Shown: positions 18,922 to 28,685 of the stretch, piece by piece | How positions within the stretch are numbered: the stretch's first letter is position 1 | How the letters are laid out: each line of letters starts with the position of its first letter | From: an uncultured Prochlorococcus sp. | GTDB lineage: Bacteria > Cyanobacteriota > Cyanobacteriia > PCC-6307 > Cyanobiaceae | Length of the DNA stretch: 39,341 nucleotides | Direction of reading: 5' to 3' | Assembly: GCA_902520485.1 (NCBI GenBank) | Contig: CABYNZ010000011.1 | Location: 1 to 39,341, forward strand | Notes under the pieces: model-generated | Databases searched by the model: none | What the model was told of the DNA's origin: nothing | Seen by the model: the letters and a program-made list of their open reading frames with translations, nothing else | Translations under genes and position numbers: made by a program

Positions 18922-19458
18922 TTGTCAGAATTGAATTCTAAAAATATTTATAAAATTGCTGTCGTAATGGGTAGTGATTCAGATCTAAAAACATTGAAAC
19001 CAGCCATTGATATTTTAAGAGAATTTGGAATAAAAACTGAAGTTTGTATACTTTCTGCACATCGAACACCTATTGAAATGATGGAATATGCAAAAAATGC
19101 AGAATCAGAAAACATAAAAGTAATAATTGCCGGTGCTGGGGGTGCTGCTCATCTTCCAGGAATGCTGGCATCCATAACTTGCATTCCTGTAATTGGCGTA
19201 CCAGTAGAGAGTAAGACACTTAAGGGGATTGACTCTCTTTTATCAATCGTTCAAATGCCCGCTGGAATTCCAGTTGCAACAGTTGCGATTAATGGAGGTC
19301 AGAATGCTGGATTATTGGCAATAGAGATGATCAGTTTATTTGATGAATCCATAAAGAAAAATTTGAAAGAATTCAGAGAAAATCTACATTCACAGGTAAG
19401 AACTAAAAATAGTAAGTTATCAAATATTGGACCTGACAATTATCTTCAAAATAAATGA
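18922..19458 (+). CDS. purE: N5-carboxyaminoimidazole ribonucleotide mutase
   Basis: PurE rearranges N5-CAIR to CAIR in purine synthesis, after PurK. The 178-residue protein carries the class I PurE motifs: VVMGSDSDLKTLKPA, LSAHRTPIEMMEYA with the active-site histidine, and IIAGAGGAAHLPGMLAS, followed by VPVESKTLKGIDSLLSIVQMP and GAxNA-type INGGQNAGLLA. A short C-terminal extension of about 20 polar residues is unlike the core and probably disordered. The start is TTG at 18922; no ATG lies in a better position, and the core begins 13 residues later, so the exact start could be a nearby alternative. Divergent from chlM. Confidence 0.95.
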   Translation: MSELNSKNIYKIAVVMGSDSDLKTLKPAIDILREFGIKTEVCILSAHRTPIEMMEYAKNAESENIKVIIAGAGGAAHLPGMLASITCIPVIGVPVESKTLKGIDSLLSIVQMPAGIPVATVAINGGQNAGLLAIEMISLFDESIKKNLKEFRENLHSQVRTKNSKLSNIGPDNYLQNK

Positions 19459-19473
19459 ATTAGTATTTTTCTA

Positions 19474-20097
19474 TTAGGCCTTGTTAAGAAAGTTTTCTTT
19501 TTTAAGGTAATTAATAATTTTTTCAACGGAATCATTTAAATCTAACGAACCTGTATCAACAACAATTTCGGGATTAAGAGGAGCTTCATATGGACTAGAA
19601 ATCCCTGTGAATTCCTTAATTTCACCCAAACGAGCTTTTTTATAAAGACCTTTAGTATCCCTATTTTCACAAACTGTGATATCAGCAGCACAATAAACTT
19701 CAATAAAATCCTTAGATCCAATAATTTTTCTCACCTTATCTCTATCGCTAATAAATGGCGAAACGAATGCAGTAATAGTTATTATCCCAGCATTCATAAA
19801 TAAATTCGCAACTTCGCCAATTCTTCTTATATTTTCTTCTCTATCTTCATCCGAAAAACCAAGATCTTTACATAAACCGTGTCTAATATTATCTCCATCC
19901 AACACATAAGTTGAAAAACCATCTAAGTGTAAAACTTCATTTAAAGCGTTGGCCAAAGTACTCTTACCAGAACCAGATAAACCTGTAAACCAGATAACCA
20001 TACCTTTATGACCTCTCATTTTCTCTAACTTTTCTCTATCAATAGTTAAGTTGTGCCACTTTATATTGGTTGACTTTGTTTGATTTTGTTCTTTCAT
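19474..20097 (-). CDS. cysC: adenylylsulfate (APS) kinase
   Basis: CysC phosphorylates adenosine 5'-phosphosulfate to PAPS with ATP. The 207-residue protein has the P-loop GLSGSGKST at residues 39-47, followed by YVLDGDNIRHGLCKDLGFSDE, the highly conserved APS-binding segment, then NIRRIGEVANLF, TAFVSPF and KARLGEIKEFTGISSPYE. These are all diagnostic of CysC. It is a free-standing kinase, not fused to sulfate adenylyltransferase. No other sulfur-assimilation gene is nearby. It follows the SUI1-like gene on the same strand with a 42-base gap and converges on purE. Confidence 0.96.
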   Translation of the reverse strand: MKEQNQTKSTNIKWHNLTIDREKLEKMRGHKGMVIWFTGLSGSGKSTLANALNEVLHLDGFSTYVLDGDNIRHGLCKDLGFSDEDREENIRRIGEVANLFMNAGIITITAFVSPFISDRDKVRKIIGSKDFIEVYCAADITVCENRDTKGLYKKARLGEIKEFTGISSPYEAPLNPEIVVDTGSLDLNDSVEKIINYLKKENFLNKA

Positions 20098-20139
20098 TTT
20101 TTACTTCATCAAAATTAAAAACCTATCCTAACCCTTGCT

Positions 20140-20451
20140 TCATAAATTATGAAATCCCTCTTTACGAAGAAACTCAATCGATTTCGATACCATATCACCC
20201 TGTAACTGGATATTTCTATCAATTAATGTTCCTCCAGTCCCACAAAAAACTTTAATTTTTTTTAGTAATTCTTTTAATAAGATTTCATCCTCAGTGCCTA
20301 AACCTCTAATTAAAGTTATAGTCTTGCCCTTTTTACCTTTTTTTTGTTTTGAAATATTTATTTTTGATCTTTTATTAAAAGTATCTACCTTAGCTTTTTC
20401 TTCAGATTTCTTTTCTTGATTATCAAATTCGATCCAATTCTTTTTTCCCAT
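20140..20451 (-). CDS. SUI1/eIF1-like translation factor (YciH family)
   Basis: A small protein related to eukaryotic eIF1/SUI1, which in bacteria (YciH) may influence start-site fidelity. The SUI1 core is in the C-terminal two thirds: TITLIRGLGTEDEILLKELLKKIK, then FCGTGGTLIDRNIQLQGDM, the family's GCGGTVK-type loop and QGD signature, and the end residues KEGFHNL. The N-terminal third is very lysine-rich (NISKQKKGKKGK), probably a flexible RNA-binding tail. An in-frame ATG at 20460 would add three residues (MKI), but the second ATG gives the usual MGKKNW-like start, so I chose 20451. Divergent from trpB across 48 bases. Confidence 0.9.
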   Translation of the reverse strand: MGKKNWIEFDNQEKKSEEKAKVDTFNKRSKINISKQKKGKKGKTITLIRGLGTEDEILLKELLKKIKVFCGTGGTLIDRNIQLQGDMVSKSIEFLRKEGFHNL

Positions 20452-20499
20452 TATTTTCAATATAATCTATAGTTAGTTAATACTTATTCTATAGAAAAA

Positions 20500-21744
20500 G
20501 TGGTAAGTACATTTTCTCGCAACGATCAAAACTATAAAAATGACGATTTAAATCAACCCTCCAAAGAGGGAAGATTTGGAAAATATGGTGGTCAATATGT
20601 TCCTGAAACGCTAATGCCCGCTCTTTTTGAGCTTGAAGACGCTGCATCTAATGCATGGAAAGACAAACTTTTTGTAGAAGAATTAAATCATCTACTTAAG
20701 ACTTATGTAGGAAGAGAAACACCACTTTATGAAGCTAAAAGACTTACTGAACATTACAAAAATAAACAAGCAACTCCGAGAATATGGCTTAAAAGAGAAG
20801 ATTTAAATCATACTGGGGCTCACAAAATTAATAATGCTCTTGGACAAGCTTTATTGGCAATAAGAATGGGCAAAAAAAGAATAATTGCAGAAACTGGAGC
20901 AGGTCAGCATGGAGTTGCTACTGCTACTGTTTGTGCGAGATTTGGCTTGAAATGTATTATCTACATGGGTGCTGAAGACATAAAAAGGCAATCCCTTAAC
21001 GTTTTCAGAATGAAACTTTTAGGAGCTGAAGTTAAAGTTGTAAATTCTGGAACTGCAACACTTAAGGATGCTACTAGTGAGGCCATTAGAGATTGGGTTT
21101 CTAATGTCGAAACCACACACTATATTTTAGGATCTGTTGCAGGCCCACACCCTTTCCCAAAGATTGTGCGGGATTTTCATGCAGTTATAGGTGAAGAAAC
21201 TAAAAAACAATGTTTGGAATCATTTGGGTCTTTGCCCGATATTTTGCTTGCTTGTGTAGGTGGGGGATCAAATGCAATGGGGCTTTTCCATCCTTTTGTT
21301 AAAGAAACTTCTGTGCGTCTTATTGGAGTTGAAGCCGCAGGAAGCGGAGTTGATACTGACAAACATGCTGCCACTATCACTAAAGGGTCAGTTGGAATTT
21401 TGCATGGATCAATGAGTCTTCTCTTGCAAGATGATAATGGTCAAGTACAAGAAGCTCACTCAATAAGTGCAGGGTTAGATTACCCTGGAGTAGGACCTGA
21501 ACATAGCCATTTAAAAGATATAGGAAGAGCAGAATACGGATCAGTCACAGATCAAGAAGCTTTAGAAGCTTTAAAACTTGTTAGTGAACTAGAAGGAATT
21601 ATACCTGCACTTGAAACTTCCCATGCCTTTGCTTGGTTAGATAAATTATGCCCTTCTCTTGAAAAAGATACTCATATAGTTATCAATTGCTCTGGTAGAG
21701 GCGACAAAGATGTTAATACTGTTGCATCTTCATTAGATATTTAA
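20500..21744 (+). CDS. trpB: tryptophan synthase beta chain
   Basis: TrpB condenses indole with serine to make tryptophan. The 414 residues form the standard PLP beta-family fold. [19 protein letters not shown] marks the N-terminus, the PLP lysine is in [17 protein letters not shown], then comes [12 protein letters not shown], and the phosphate-binding loop is [16 protein letters not shown]. The C-terminal [17 protein letters not shown] and [14 protein letters not shown] complete the signature. GTG at 20500 gives a start about 26 residues before the conserved core. It is the TrpB1 type expected to pair with TrpA; trpA is not in this window. Convergent with the rhodanese gene, whose stop directly abuts its own. 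Confidence 0.97.
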   Translation: MVSTFSRNDQNYKNDDLNQPSKEGRFGKYGGQYVPETLMPALFELEDAASNAWKDKLFVEELNHLLKTYVGRETPLYEAKRLTEHYKNKQATPRIWLKREDLNHTGAHKINNALGQALLAIRMGKKRIIAETGAGQHGVATATVCARFGLKCIIYMGAEDIKRQSLNVFRMKLLGAEVKVVNSGTATLKDATSEAIRDWVSNVETTHYILGSVAGPHPFPKIVRDFHAVIGEETKKQCLESFGSLPDILLACVGGGSNAMGLFHPFVKETSVRLIGVEAAGSGVDTDKHAATITKGSVGILHGSMSLLLQDDNGQVQEAHSISAGLDYPGVGPEHSHLKDIGRAEYGSVTDQEALEALKLVSELEGIIPALETSHAFAWLDKLCPSLEKDTHIVINCSGRGDKDVNTVASSLDI

Positions 21745-22095
21745 TCAATACCTTGGGATTGATGGGTCAATATATCTACTCCATCCATCAATACCCTCAT
21801 CCAAATTCCATATTTCGCTCACAATATTATTATCCAAGCACCATTGAGAAAAGTTATAACTTCTTATTCCTGCATGACAGATAACTACAATTTCTCTGTC
21901 TAATAAACCAGCAAATATTTCTTCGACATATTCAGATGTAACTTTACTAATTGGTATATGTAAAAATTCTTTTGAGAAACGAGCTATTTCAAGCTCTGAC
22001 TGTTCTCTTACATCAATCAAAACTGGATCTTCTTTCTCAGAATTAAACCAATCATTGAGACTAGAAGCATTTATAGATTTTGGATAACTTCCCAA
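21745..22095 (-). CDS. single-domain rhodanese-like protein
   Basis: A 116-residue rhodanese (sulfurtransferase) domain protein. The fold markers are VLIDVREQSELEIARF (the D-V-R-E-x-x-E motif), IPISKV, and the active-site loop CHAGIRS with the sulfur-carrying C73. The final DEGIDGWSRYIDPSIPRY, a GG-x-x-x-W-like ending, is also typical. Such proteins carry persulfide sulfur for tRNA thiolation, cofactors or detoxification; the target cannot be deduced. No signal peptide is present, so it is cytoplasmic. It ends exactly where trpB ends on the other strand and is divergent from the large unknown gene. Small cyanobacterial homologues are often found beside trpB; here that is only position, not proof of a link. 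Confidence 0.88.
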   Translation of the reverse strand: MGSYPKSINASSLNDWFNSEKEDPVLIDVREQSELEIARFSKEFLHIPISKVTSEYVEEIFAGLLDREIVVICHAGIRSYNFSQWCLDNNIVSEIWNLDEGIDGWSRYIDPSIPRY

Positions 22096-22146
22096 TTTAT
22101 AGGATAAATTATGTGTTATTTACAATTTAATAAATTAAGTTGCAGT

Positions 22147-22195
22147 AAGGAGTTTATTGTTAAAAATAAAAATAAACATTGATAATGAAACTTAG
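22147..22195 (+). other. possible leader ORF with strong Shine-Dalgarno
   Basis: AAGGAG at 22147-22152 is one of the few strong Shine-Dalgarno sequences in this window. Four bases later a TTG (22157) opens a 12-codon ORF (LLKIKINIDNET) ending in TAG at 22193-22195, out of frame with and overlapping the ATG (22185) of the next gene. It could be a leader peptide that couples translation, or a chance arrangement. Weakly supported. Confidence 0.2.
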
Positions 22196-23651
22196 AGTAG
22201 TAGCAATAATACTATTATTAACTTTATTACTTTTTTTTGGTTTTAAAAAAGTCTCTGCTAATAAAAACAAGGAGCAAAGTTCAAATATTAACCAACTAAA
22301 TATCTTAAGATATATACCTAAAAATAATAAATTATTATTTATTTCAAATTTAGATAGTTTTCATATTGTTAATAATCTTGAAAAAGATAAAAATGCAACA
22401 AACCAAGATGACTTTGTTTTAACACAAGACTCTATACTAAATTACTTAGGTATAGATCTAGGAAACAATAAATTAGAAGATATCTATAATAATGAACTTA
22501 TAATCTCATTTTTTGAAAATAATAAAAAGCTTAAAGATGATATTTTGATTATTTTTAAAATTAAGCCAGAAAAAACGATAGACGATTTATTAAATTTGCC
22601 TAATAAAATTGATCAAATTGATGAGATAATTTCAATTAATAGAGAAAACAAAATAAATTTCCTTAACTATATATACCGAACCGAGGATAATTATATAATT
22701 ACCTCATCAGATAAAAAATTAATCAAAAATAGTATTAGCTCCAGCAATAATTTTAAAGAAAATAATTTTAAATATGAGGAAGAACTTTTTAGACTAAAAA
22801 ACGAAAAAAATATATTATTCACAAATAAATTTTGGGTAAGCATATTTTTTGATAAAGAAATTTTTACTGAGAATAAAGAGGATGTTATAGCTACAACATT
22901 TGATTTAAAAAATAAATACTTAATTTTAAAATCGTATTTACTAAATAATAAAAAAAATATTGATATTCTTACTTACGATCAGTTAATAAATCAAGAGAAT
23001 AAGAATAATAATGAAGATAATCCTGAAATTTCAATTTTTAGTGATATAAAAAATCTTGAAAAATATCTAAAACCTTTAATAAATGATTTTGAACTCAATT
23101 TTTTTGAAGAGTTTAATCAAAATGATAATCAAAACATTTTAATTCTCAATTCAAATAAAGATTGGCTTATTACATTTGAAAAAAATAATGAAGATCAATT
23201 TGATTTAAGTGCTTTTAAAAAACTAAAAGATTTCAACAAATATACTTTGAAACAAAATGAAGACATTTATTCGATATATTCCAAAGATATTCTTGAAGAA
23301 AAAGACGATGTTATAAAACAATTAACTTATGAAAATATCTATTCAATAGAATCAGGAGATTTACAAATCATAAGTAATCATTTAATTGATGGTAAAAAAC
23401 TAGAGAAAATATCAAAAAAATTTTTTAACTTCAAAATTAATAAAGATAAATCTGCTTTTCTTTATTCAAAAGTTGATATCAAAAATGATAATTCTAATAA
23501 TATTAAATATTTTTCTAGTTTGCAGGACCTTAATTTTCTCATTAAAAATATTTTAAAAATATCAAATGAAGAATCGCTAGAAATCATAAGTCAATCTATT
23601 CCTGAAAAAAATCCAATTCTTTATAAAGAAACAAAATTAAAAATTCTCTAA
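22185..23651 (+). CDS. large exported or membrane-anchored protein of unknown function (DUF3352-like?)
   Basis: A 488-residue protein. An N-terminal hydrophobic stretch (MKLRVVAIILLLTLLLFFGF) is a signal peptide or membrane anchor, possibly cleaved after VSA. The rest is hydrophilic and rich in Asn, Lys, Asp, Glu and Ile, with alternating strand- and helix-like segments and almost no cysteine. LNILRYIPKNNKLLFISNLDS just after the anchor recalls the beginning of cyanobacterial DUF3352 proteins, but I am not sure of this family. No catalytic motif is seen. ATG 22185 is preferred; a TTG at 22179 would add two residues. The next gene, gltA, is 127 bases away, so an operon is doubtful. Confidence 0.75.
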   Translation: MKLRVVAIILLLTLLLFFGFKKVSANKNKEQSSNINQLNILRYIPKNNKLLFISNLDSFHIVNNLEKDKNATNQDDFVLTQDSILNYLGIDLGNNKLEDIYNNELIISFFENNKKLKDDILIIFKIKPEKTIDDLLNLPNKIDQIDEIISINRENKINFLNYIYRTEDNYIITSSDKKLIKNSISSSNNFKENNFKYEEELFRLKNEKNILFTNKFWVSIFFDKEIFTENKEDVIATTFDLKNKYLILKSYLLNNKKNIDILTYDQLINQENKNNNEDNPEISIFSDIKNLEKYLKPLINDFELNFFEEFNQNDNQNILILNSNKDWLITFEKNNEDQFDLSAFKKLKDFNKYTLKQNEDIYSIYSKDILEEKDDVIKQLTYENIYSIESGDLQIISNHLIDGKKLEKISKKFFNFKINKDKSAFLYSKVDIKNDNSNNIKYFSSLQDLNFLIKNILKISNEESLEIISQSIPEKNPILYKETKLKIL

Positions 23652-23778
23652 ATTAAATTTATTCAAACAAGCTTCAATCACAATCATTTTTAATTTTTTG
23701 TGAAATTAATATCTTGTGGTTAATTAAAAATTATTTGACTATCTTTAATCTATAAGTATTTGATATTGAATTAAGCAA

Positions 23779-24924
23779 TTGGATAGCAACAAACTAATTT
23801 TAAAACCAGGATTAGAGGGTGTCCCAGTTACTAATTCATCTATCTGTGATATTGATGGGAAGAAAGGTAAATTATTGTACAGAGGCTATTCCATTGAGGA
23901 ACTATCCAAAAAAAGCAGTTTTTTAGAAACTGCTTACCTATTAATTTGGGGTGAATTGCCCACAGCTATTCAACTAAGAGATTTCGAACAAGAAGTTCAG
24001 ATGCATCGAAGGTTAAGTTTTAGAGTCAGAGATATGATGAAATGTTTCCCTGCAACCGGTCATCCTATGGATGCTCTGCAATCTAGTGCAGCTTCTTTGG
24101 GACTCTTCTATTCACGTAGAGCAATAGATGATCCTAATTACATCTACAACGCAGTGATAAGACTAATAGCAAAGATACCCACAATGATTGCTGCGTTTCA
24201 ACTAATCAGAAAAGGTCAAGACCCCATTCAACCTAGAGATGATTTAACTTACTCATCAAATTTTCTTTACATGTTGACTGAAAAAGAACAAGATCCTATA
24301 GCTGCAAAAGTTTTTGATAGGTGTTTAATTCTACATGCCGAACATAGTTTAAACGCAAGTACATTTAGCGCTAGAGTGACTGCAAGTACTCTTACAGACC
24401 CATATGCTGTCATAGCCTCTGCAGTAGGGACCTTGGCTGGCCCATTGCATGGAGGAGCAAATGAAGATGTAATTGCAATGTTAGAAGAGATTAAAACCCC
24501 AGAAAATGCTGGATCTTTTTTAGATAATGCAATAAAAAATAAAAGCAAGATAATGGGCTTCGGCCACAGAGAATATAAAGTTAAAGATCCAAGAGCAATA
24601 ATTCTTCAAAAACTGGCAGAAGAGCTTTTTATTAGATTTGGAGCAGATGAAATGTATGAAGTTGCTAAATCACTTGAGGCAGAGGCAATACCAAGACTTG
24701 GACCTAAGGGTATATTTCCTAACGTGGACTTTTATTCTGGTCTTGTTTATAGAAAACTTGGTATTCCTCGTGACTTATTTACGCCAATTTTTGCCATATC
24801 TAGAGTGGCAGGTTGGTTAGCTCATTGGAGAGAGCAACTTGGAGCAAATAGAATTTTCAGACCATCGCAAATCTACACGGGTTCAGCACCAAGAGATTGG
24901 ATCAGCCTAGAAAATAGGGAATAA
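23779..24924 (+). CDS. gltA: citrate synthase
   Basis: Citrate synthase condenses acetyl-CoA and oxaloacetate, the entry to the incomplete TCA route that makes 2-oxoglutarate for nitrogen assimilation in cyanobacteria. The 381 residues include GLEGVPVTNSSICDIDGKKG at the N-terminus, LLYRGYSIEEL, and the active-site residues: a histidine in LHAEHSLNASTFSARV, another in GPLHGGANED, FGHREYKVKDPRA, and the aspartate in FPNVDFYSG. The size is that of the short bacterial (type I, ~370-390 residue) form. The start is TTG at 23779, ten residues before the conserved core. The 127-base leader has a TTGACT (23735-23740) and TATAAG (23751-23756), too close together to be a normal promoter pair. Confidence 0.95.
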   Translation: MDSNKLILKPGLEGVPVTNSSICDIDGKKGKLLYRGYSIEELSKKSSFLETAYLLIWGELPTAIQLRDFEQEVQMHRRLSFRVRDMMKCFPATGHPMDALQSSAASLGLFYSRRAIDDPNYIYNAVIRLIAKIPTMIAAFQLIRKGQDPIQPRDDLTYSSNFLYMLTEKEQDPIAAKVFDRCLILHAEHSLNASTFSARVTASTLTDPYAVIASAVGTLAGPLHGGANEDVIAMLEEIKTPENAGSFLDNAIKNKSKIMGFGHREYKVKDPRAIILQKLAEELFIRFGADEMYEVAKSLEAEAIPRLGPKGIFPNVDFYSGLVYRKLGIPRDLFTPIFAISRVAGWLAHWREQLGANRIFRPSQIYTGSAPRDWISLENRE

Positions 24925-24999
24925 TATTTGCAGCTTTTCATAAAAAACACACATATTGTTTGTGAAGAGTTAATGTATTAAGTAAATAACTTAAAAATT

Positions 25000-26118
25000 T
25001 TGGAATACGGATTAGATCTCGAATATAGTTTTAATGAATTCTTGAAAGGCTTTGGCCTGTCCAGCGAAATCGCTCATATAATTTGGCTCCCTCTCCCTAT
25101 GCTTTTGGTTTTGGTAGCGGCAGTTGTTGGGGTTTTAGTAACAGTTTGGCTTGAAAGAAAAATATCTGCTGCTGCTCAACAAAGAATAGGCCCTGAATAT
25201 GCAGGAGCGCTTGGTGTCCTTCAACCAATTGCAGATGGCCTTAAGTTACTTGTAAAAGAGGATATTATTCCTGATAAAGCGGATGGAATTCTCTTCACTG
25301 CAGGACCAATATTAGTTCTTGTTCCAGTGATTCTGTCCTGGCTAATTGTTCCTTTTGGACAAAACCTCTTAATAAGTAATGTTGGTATTGGAATTTTCCT
25401 ATGGATCGCTTTAAGCAGTATCCAGCCAATTGGACTTCTTATGAGCGGATATGCATCAAATAATAAATATTCTTTATTGGGAGGATTAAGAGCTGCTGCT
25501 CAATCAATAAGTTACGAAATTCCTTTAGCTTTATCTGTACTAGCTGTGGTACTAATGACAAATTCTCTAAGTACTATTGACATTGTCAACCAACAAAGTG
25601 GTGCTGGAATTCTTAGTTGGAATATATGGAGACAACCAGTTGGTTTTATAGTTTTTTGGATTTGTGCTCTTGCAGAATGTGAGAGACTTCCATTTGACTT
25701 GCCTGAAGCTGAAGAAGAATTAGTGGCGGGATATCAAACTGAATATGCAGGGATGAAATTCGCATTGTTCTACCTTGGTAGTTACATTAATTTAATCCTT
25801 TCAGCTTTATTGGTATCAATACTTTATTTAGGAGGTTGGGGTTTTCCCATTCCAGTTGAAATAATATCTAAGTTTCTAAACTTGCCAATTAATGCACCCT
25901 TCATACAAGTTTTCACTGCATCAATAGGAATTGTAATGACTGTATTGAAAGCATATCTTCTAGTTTTCATTGCAATATTATTGCGTTGGACAACTCCTAG
26001 AGTAAGAATAGATCAACTATTAGATCTTGGATGGAAGTTTCTTCTTCCAATATCTCTTGCTAATCTTTTGATAACTGCAGGATTAAAACTTGCTTTCCCG
26101 CAATTCTTTGGTGGTTAA
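25000..26118 (+). CDS. ndhA: NAD(P)H-quinone oxidoreductase subunit 1
   Basis: NdhA (NuoH homologue) links the peripheral and membrane arms of NDH-1 and lines the quinone channel. The 372-residue protein has about eight to nine membrane spans. Conserved loops include [36 protein letters not shown] and [41 protein letters not shown] in pieces, with the acidic residues of the quinone site. The start is TTG at 25000, giving the usual [14 protein letters not shown]-terminus. It is first in the ndhA-ndhI-ndhG-ndhE run; ndhI follows after 67 bases. Confidence 0.97.
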   Translation: MEYGLDLEYSFNEFLKGFGLSSEIAHIIWLPLPMLLVLVAAVVGVLVTVWLERKISAAAQQRIGPEYAGALGVLQPIADGLKLLVKEDIIPDKADGILFTAGPILVLVPVILSWLIVPFGQNLLISNVGIGIFLWIALSSIQPIGLLMSGYASNNKYSLLGGLRAAAQSISYEIPLALSVLAVVLMTNSLSTIDIVNQQSGAGILSWNIWRQPVGFIVFWICALAECERLPFDLPEAEEELVAGYQTEYAGMKFALFYLGSYINLILSALLVSILYLGGWGFPIPVEIISKFLNLPINAPFIQVFTASIGIVMTVLKAYLLVFIAILLRWTTPRVRIDQLLDLGWKFLLPISLANLLITAGLKLAFPQFFGG

Positions 26119-26185
26119 ACTTAAGTAAAAATACTTAAATTTAAAATTAATCCACTAAAATAAAATAAATAAGTAAATTCTTCAA

Positions 26186-26812
26186 ATGAAAAATTTTCTT
26201 CAACAAATAAATAGCTATATCAAAGAAGCATTTAATGCTGGTAAATATTTATATAATGGATTGTCAGTAACTTTTGATCATCTTCGAAGAAGGCCTGTTA
26301 CCGTCCAATATCCATATGAAAAATTAATACCTTCTGAAAGATATAGAGGAAGAATACATTATGAATTCGATAAATGCATTGCTTGCGAAGTTTGCGTGAG
26401 AGTATGCCCCATAAATCTTCCAGTAGTTGATTGGGTAATGAATAAAGAGACCAAAAAAAAGGAACTTAGAAATTATTCTATAGATTTTGGAGTTTGTATA
26501 TTTTGTGGAAATTGTGTTGAATATTGTCCAACTAATTGTCTGTCAATGACAGAAGAATATGAATTAGCTACTTTTGACAGACACAATCTAAACTTTGATA
26601 ATGTTGCACTTGGTAGGCTACCTACTAATGTCACAACAGATCCTTCAGTAAAACCTCTTAGAGAACTTGCTTATCTTCCTAAAGGTGTAATGGATCCTCA
26701 TGAAATCCCAGCTTCAGATGCTAGAGTTGGTAAATTACCTGAAGAAGTCTATGATTGGATGAGGCCTGAATCCAATGAAAATAAAGATAAAATTTCTAAT
26801 CCTAACAATTAA
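26186..26812 (+). CDS. ndhI: NAD(P)H-quinone oxidoreductase subunit I (two [4Fe-4S])
   Basis: NdhI carries two tetranuclear iron-sulfur clusters that pass electrons through the NDH-1 peripheral arm. In the 208 residues the two ferredoxin motifs are complete: C64, C67, C70, C74 ([12 protein letters not shown]) and C104, C107, C110, C114 ([12 protein letters not shown]), each with the trailing proline. The N-terminus is amphipathic and the acidic C-terminal tail is typical of cyanobacterial NdhI. ndhG follows 13 bases downstream. Confidence 0.97.
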   Translation: MKNFLQQINSYIKEAFNAGKYLYNGLSVTFDHLRRRPVTVQYPYEKLIPSERYRGRIHYEFDKCIACEVCVRVCPINLPVVDWVMNKETKKKELRNYSIDFGVCIFCGNCVEYCPTNCLSMTEEYELATFDRHNLNFDNVALGRLPTNVTTDPSVKPLRELAYLPKGVMDPHEIPASDARVGKLPEEVYDWMRPESNENKDKISNPNN

Positions 26813-26825
26813 TCTCCATTAATTT

Positions 26826-27425
26826 ATGTCCATTGCAATAACAACCCAAATTATTTGTTTTACAGTCTTATCTTTAGTTATCCTTATTGGAGCACTAGGT
26901 GTTGTATTACTCGAAAGTATTGTTTATTCAGCCTTTCTTCTTGGGGGAGTTTTCATGAGTGTGGCAGGATTATATCTTCTTTTAAATGCAAGTTTTGTGG
27001 CTGCAGCACAAGTTTTAGTTTATGTGGGTGCTGTTAACGTATTAATAATTTTTGCAATAATGTTAGTCAATAAAAAAGAGGATTTAAAGCCTATTAATGA
27101 CATTAAATCGAGACGAATAATATCGACATCAATATGTATAACCCTATTAAGCCTCTTAATAAGAGTTGATTTGACAAATGCATGGAGCTTATCAAGTCCT
27201 CAAAATGCAATAGGAGAAGAATCAACTATCAGAATTGGTGAACATCTATTTAGTGATTATTTACTCCCATTTGAAGTAGCATCAGTTTTACTTTTAATGG
27301 CAATGATTGGGGCTATTGTATTAGCTAGAAGAGATGTAATGAGCAAAGATATTTCTACTGGATTACCTGTTGATCAAGAGTTAATTGAAAAATCTTCAGA
27401 ACCATTACTTACGAATAAAAATTAA
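26826..27425 (+). CDS. ndhG: NAD(P)H-quinone oxidoreductase subunit 6
   Basis: NdhG (NuoJ homologue) is a membrane-arm subunit of NDH-1. The 199 residues show five hydrophobic spans. The third span contains LNASFVAAAQVLVYVGAVNVLIIFAIMLVN in part, with the conserved YVGAVNVLI segment holding the pi-bulge of this subunit. The last span, VASVLLLMAMIGAIVLARR, closes the fold. It lies 13 bases after ndhI and 18 bases before ndhE, in the standard A-I-G-E order of cyanobacteria and chloroplasts. Confidence 0.96.
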   Translation: MSIAITTQIICFTVLSLVILIGALGVVLLESIVYSAFLLGGVFMSVAGLYLLLNASFVAAAQVLVYVGAVNVLIIFAIMLVNKKEDLKPINDIKSRRIISTSICITLLSLLIRVDLTNAWSLSSPQNAIGEESTIRIGEHLFSDYLLPFEVASVLLLMAMIGAIVLARRDVMSKDISTGLPVDQELIEKSSEPLLTNKN

Positions 27426-27443
27426 CCTTTCAAATTTCTTATT

Positions 27444-27764
27444 ATGAGTTTAGAATCAATCCCTATCCAAGCTTTTTTAATAGTATCTTCATCACTATTC
27501 TGTATTGGTATTTGGGGATTATTAAATAGCAGAAATGCAGTCAGGGTTCTTATGAGCATTGAATTAATGCTCAATGCAGTAAATATAAACTTGATGTCAT
27601 TTTCTTCCTACATTGACAATAATTTAATTCAAGGACAAGTTTTTACAATTTTTGTGATTACTGTTGCTGCTGCAGAAGCAGCCGTTGGATTAGCTATACT
27701 ATTATCTCTTTACAGAAATAGGGTAACTGTAGATATGGAAAGTTTTAATTTATTAAAATGGTAA
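27444..27764 (+). CDS. ndhE: NAD(P)H-quinone oxidoreductase subunit 4L
   Basis: NdhE (NuoK homologue) is the smallest core membrane subunit of NDH-1, with three spans in 106 residues. The second span has the key proton-path glutamates in LMSIELMLNAVNINLMSFS and the third in TVAAAEAAVGLAILLSLYR. Both glutamates expected for NuoK-type proton transfer are therefore present. It is the last ndh gene of the cluster; nadK starts 9 bases downstream on the same strand, so it is probably co-transcribed. Confidence 0.96.
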   Translation: MSLESIPIQAFLIVSSSLFCIGIWGLLNSRNAVRVLMSIELMLNAVNINLMSFSSYIDNNLIQGQVFTIFVITVAAAEAAVGLAILLSLYRNRVTVDMESFNLLKW

Positions 27765-27773
27765 AACCACTAA

Positions 27774-28685
27774 ATGAAACTTTCATTAGTGCTTATTGTA
27801 TATCGTTCAAATAGTTCTATAGCTCAAAAGGCTTCTAAATTCTGTGAAGAAGTACTTAAATCTAAAAATATAAAGTCAAAAAGAATTGAAAGTGATTTTC
27901 ACAAAGATGAAATTGAAAAACATCTTTCTAACCCAGAATTACAACCAAATATTGGAATAGTTCTTGGTGGGGATGGAACCTTCCTAAAATGTGCAAATGC
28001 TTTAGCTGATTATGATATTCCTTTGTTGAGCATCAATATTGGTGGTAATCTGGGATTCCTTACGCAAGAAAAAGATTTTTTATTTGATAAATCTTTTATT
28101 GAAATTCTTGAAAAAGAAGAATATACAATTGACTTTCGTAATAGATTAAATTGTAATGTCTGTATTAACGGGTCAACTTCTGAGAAAAAAATTATAAAAA
28201 ACTACGACGCCTTAAATGATTTTTATTTTAAATCTGTTGAAGAAGACATTTCTCCTACCAACCAAATTCAAATTGAAATAGATAACGAGAAGGTCAATGA
28301 ATATAAAGGTGATGGATTAATCATATCTACATCTACTGGTTCAACTGCCTACTCAATGGCTGCAGGTGGTCCTATAGTGCACCCTAGTATTGATGCAATG
28401 ATAATTAACCCTATATGCCCAATGAGTTTAGCTAGTAGACCAATAGTAATACCTAATACAAGTAAGGTAATAATTAAACCAGTACAAAAAAGTAAAGGGG
28501 AAATTAAGTTATGGAGAGACGGTTCAAAATGTATGACTATTAAAGAGAATTATTATTGTGAGATCAAAAAAGGGCAATCACCCTGCAAAATAATTAAGTT
28601 TAAAAAAAGTACTAACTACTATAATACCCTAATAAAAAAACTAGATTGGAAAGGAAATTTATCTCAAAAAAATCCAAAAAATTAA
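27774..28685 (+). CDS. nadK: NAD kinase
   Basis: NadK (PpnK) phosphorylates NAD to NADP, the electron acceptor of photosynthesis. The 303 residues show the catalytic GGDGTF at 65-70, then [40 protein letters not shown] (the NAD-binding T-G-S-T-A-Y segment) and [14 protein letters not shown]. It directly follows ndhE (9 bases) and directly abuts the CYTH gene. Joint transcription with NDH-1 genes would tie NADP supply to complex I synthesis; this is an inference from spacing. Cyanobacteria often have two NAD kinases; which paralogue this is cannot be decided here. Confidence 0.96.
   Translation: MKLSLVLIVYRSNSSIAQKASKFCEEVLKSKNIKSKRIESDFHKDEIEKHLSNPELQPNIGIVLGGDGTFLKCANALADYDIPLLSINIGGNLGFLTQEKDFLFDKSFIEILEKEEYTIDFRNRLNCNVCINGSTSEKKIIKNYDALNDFYFKSVEEDISPTNQIQIEIDNEKVNEYKGDGLIISTSTGSTAYSMAAGGPIVHPSIDAMIINPICPMSLASRPIVIPNTSKVIIKPVQKSKGEIKLWRDGSKCMTIKENYYCEIKKGQSPCKIIKFKKSTNYYNTLIKKLDWKGNLSQKNPKN

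Noticed and set aside
20070..20255. Plus-strand ORF across the cysC/SUI1 gap
   Set aside because: It overlaps the cysC start and the SUI1 3' end on the other strand; both are firmly identified, and its composition is not protein-like.
23652..23778. sRNA, tRNA or riboswitch in the longest gaps (before gltA, and 32678-32801)
   Set aside because: No cloverleaf, stable stem set or known motif could be traced; both gaps are plain AT-rich leaders.
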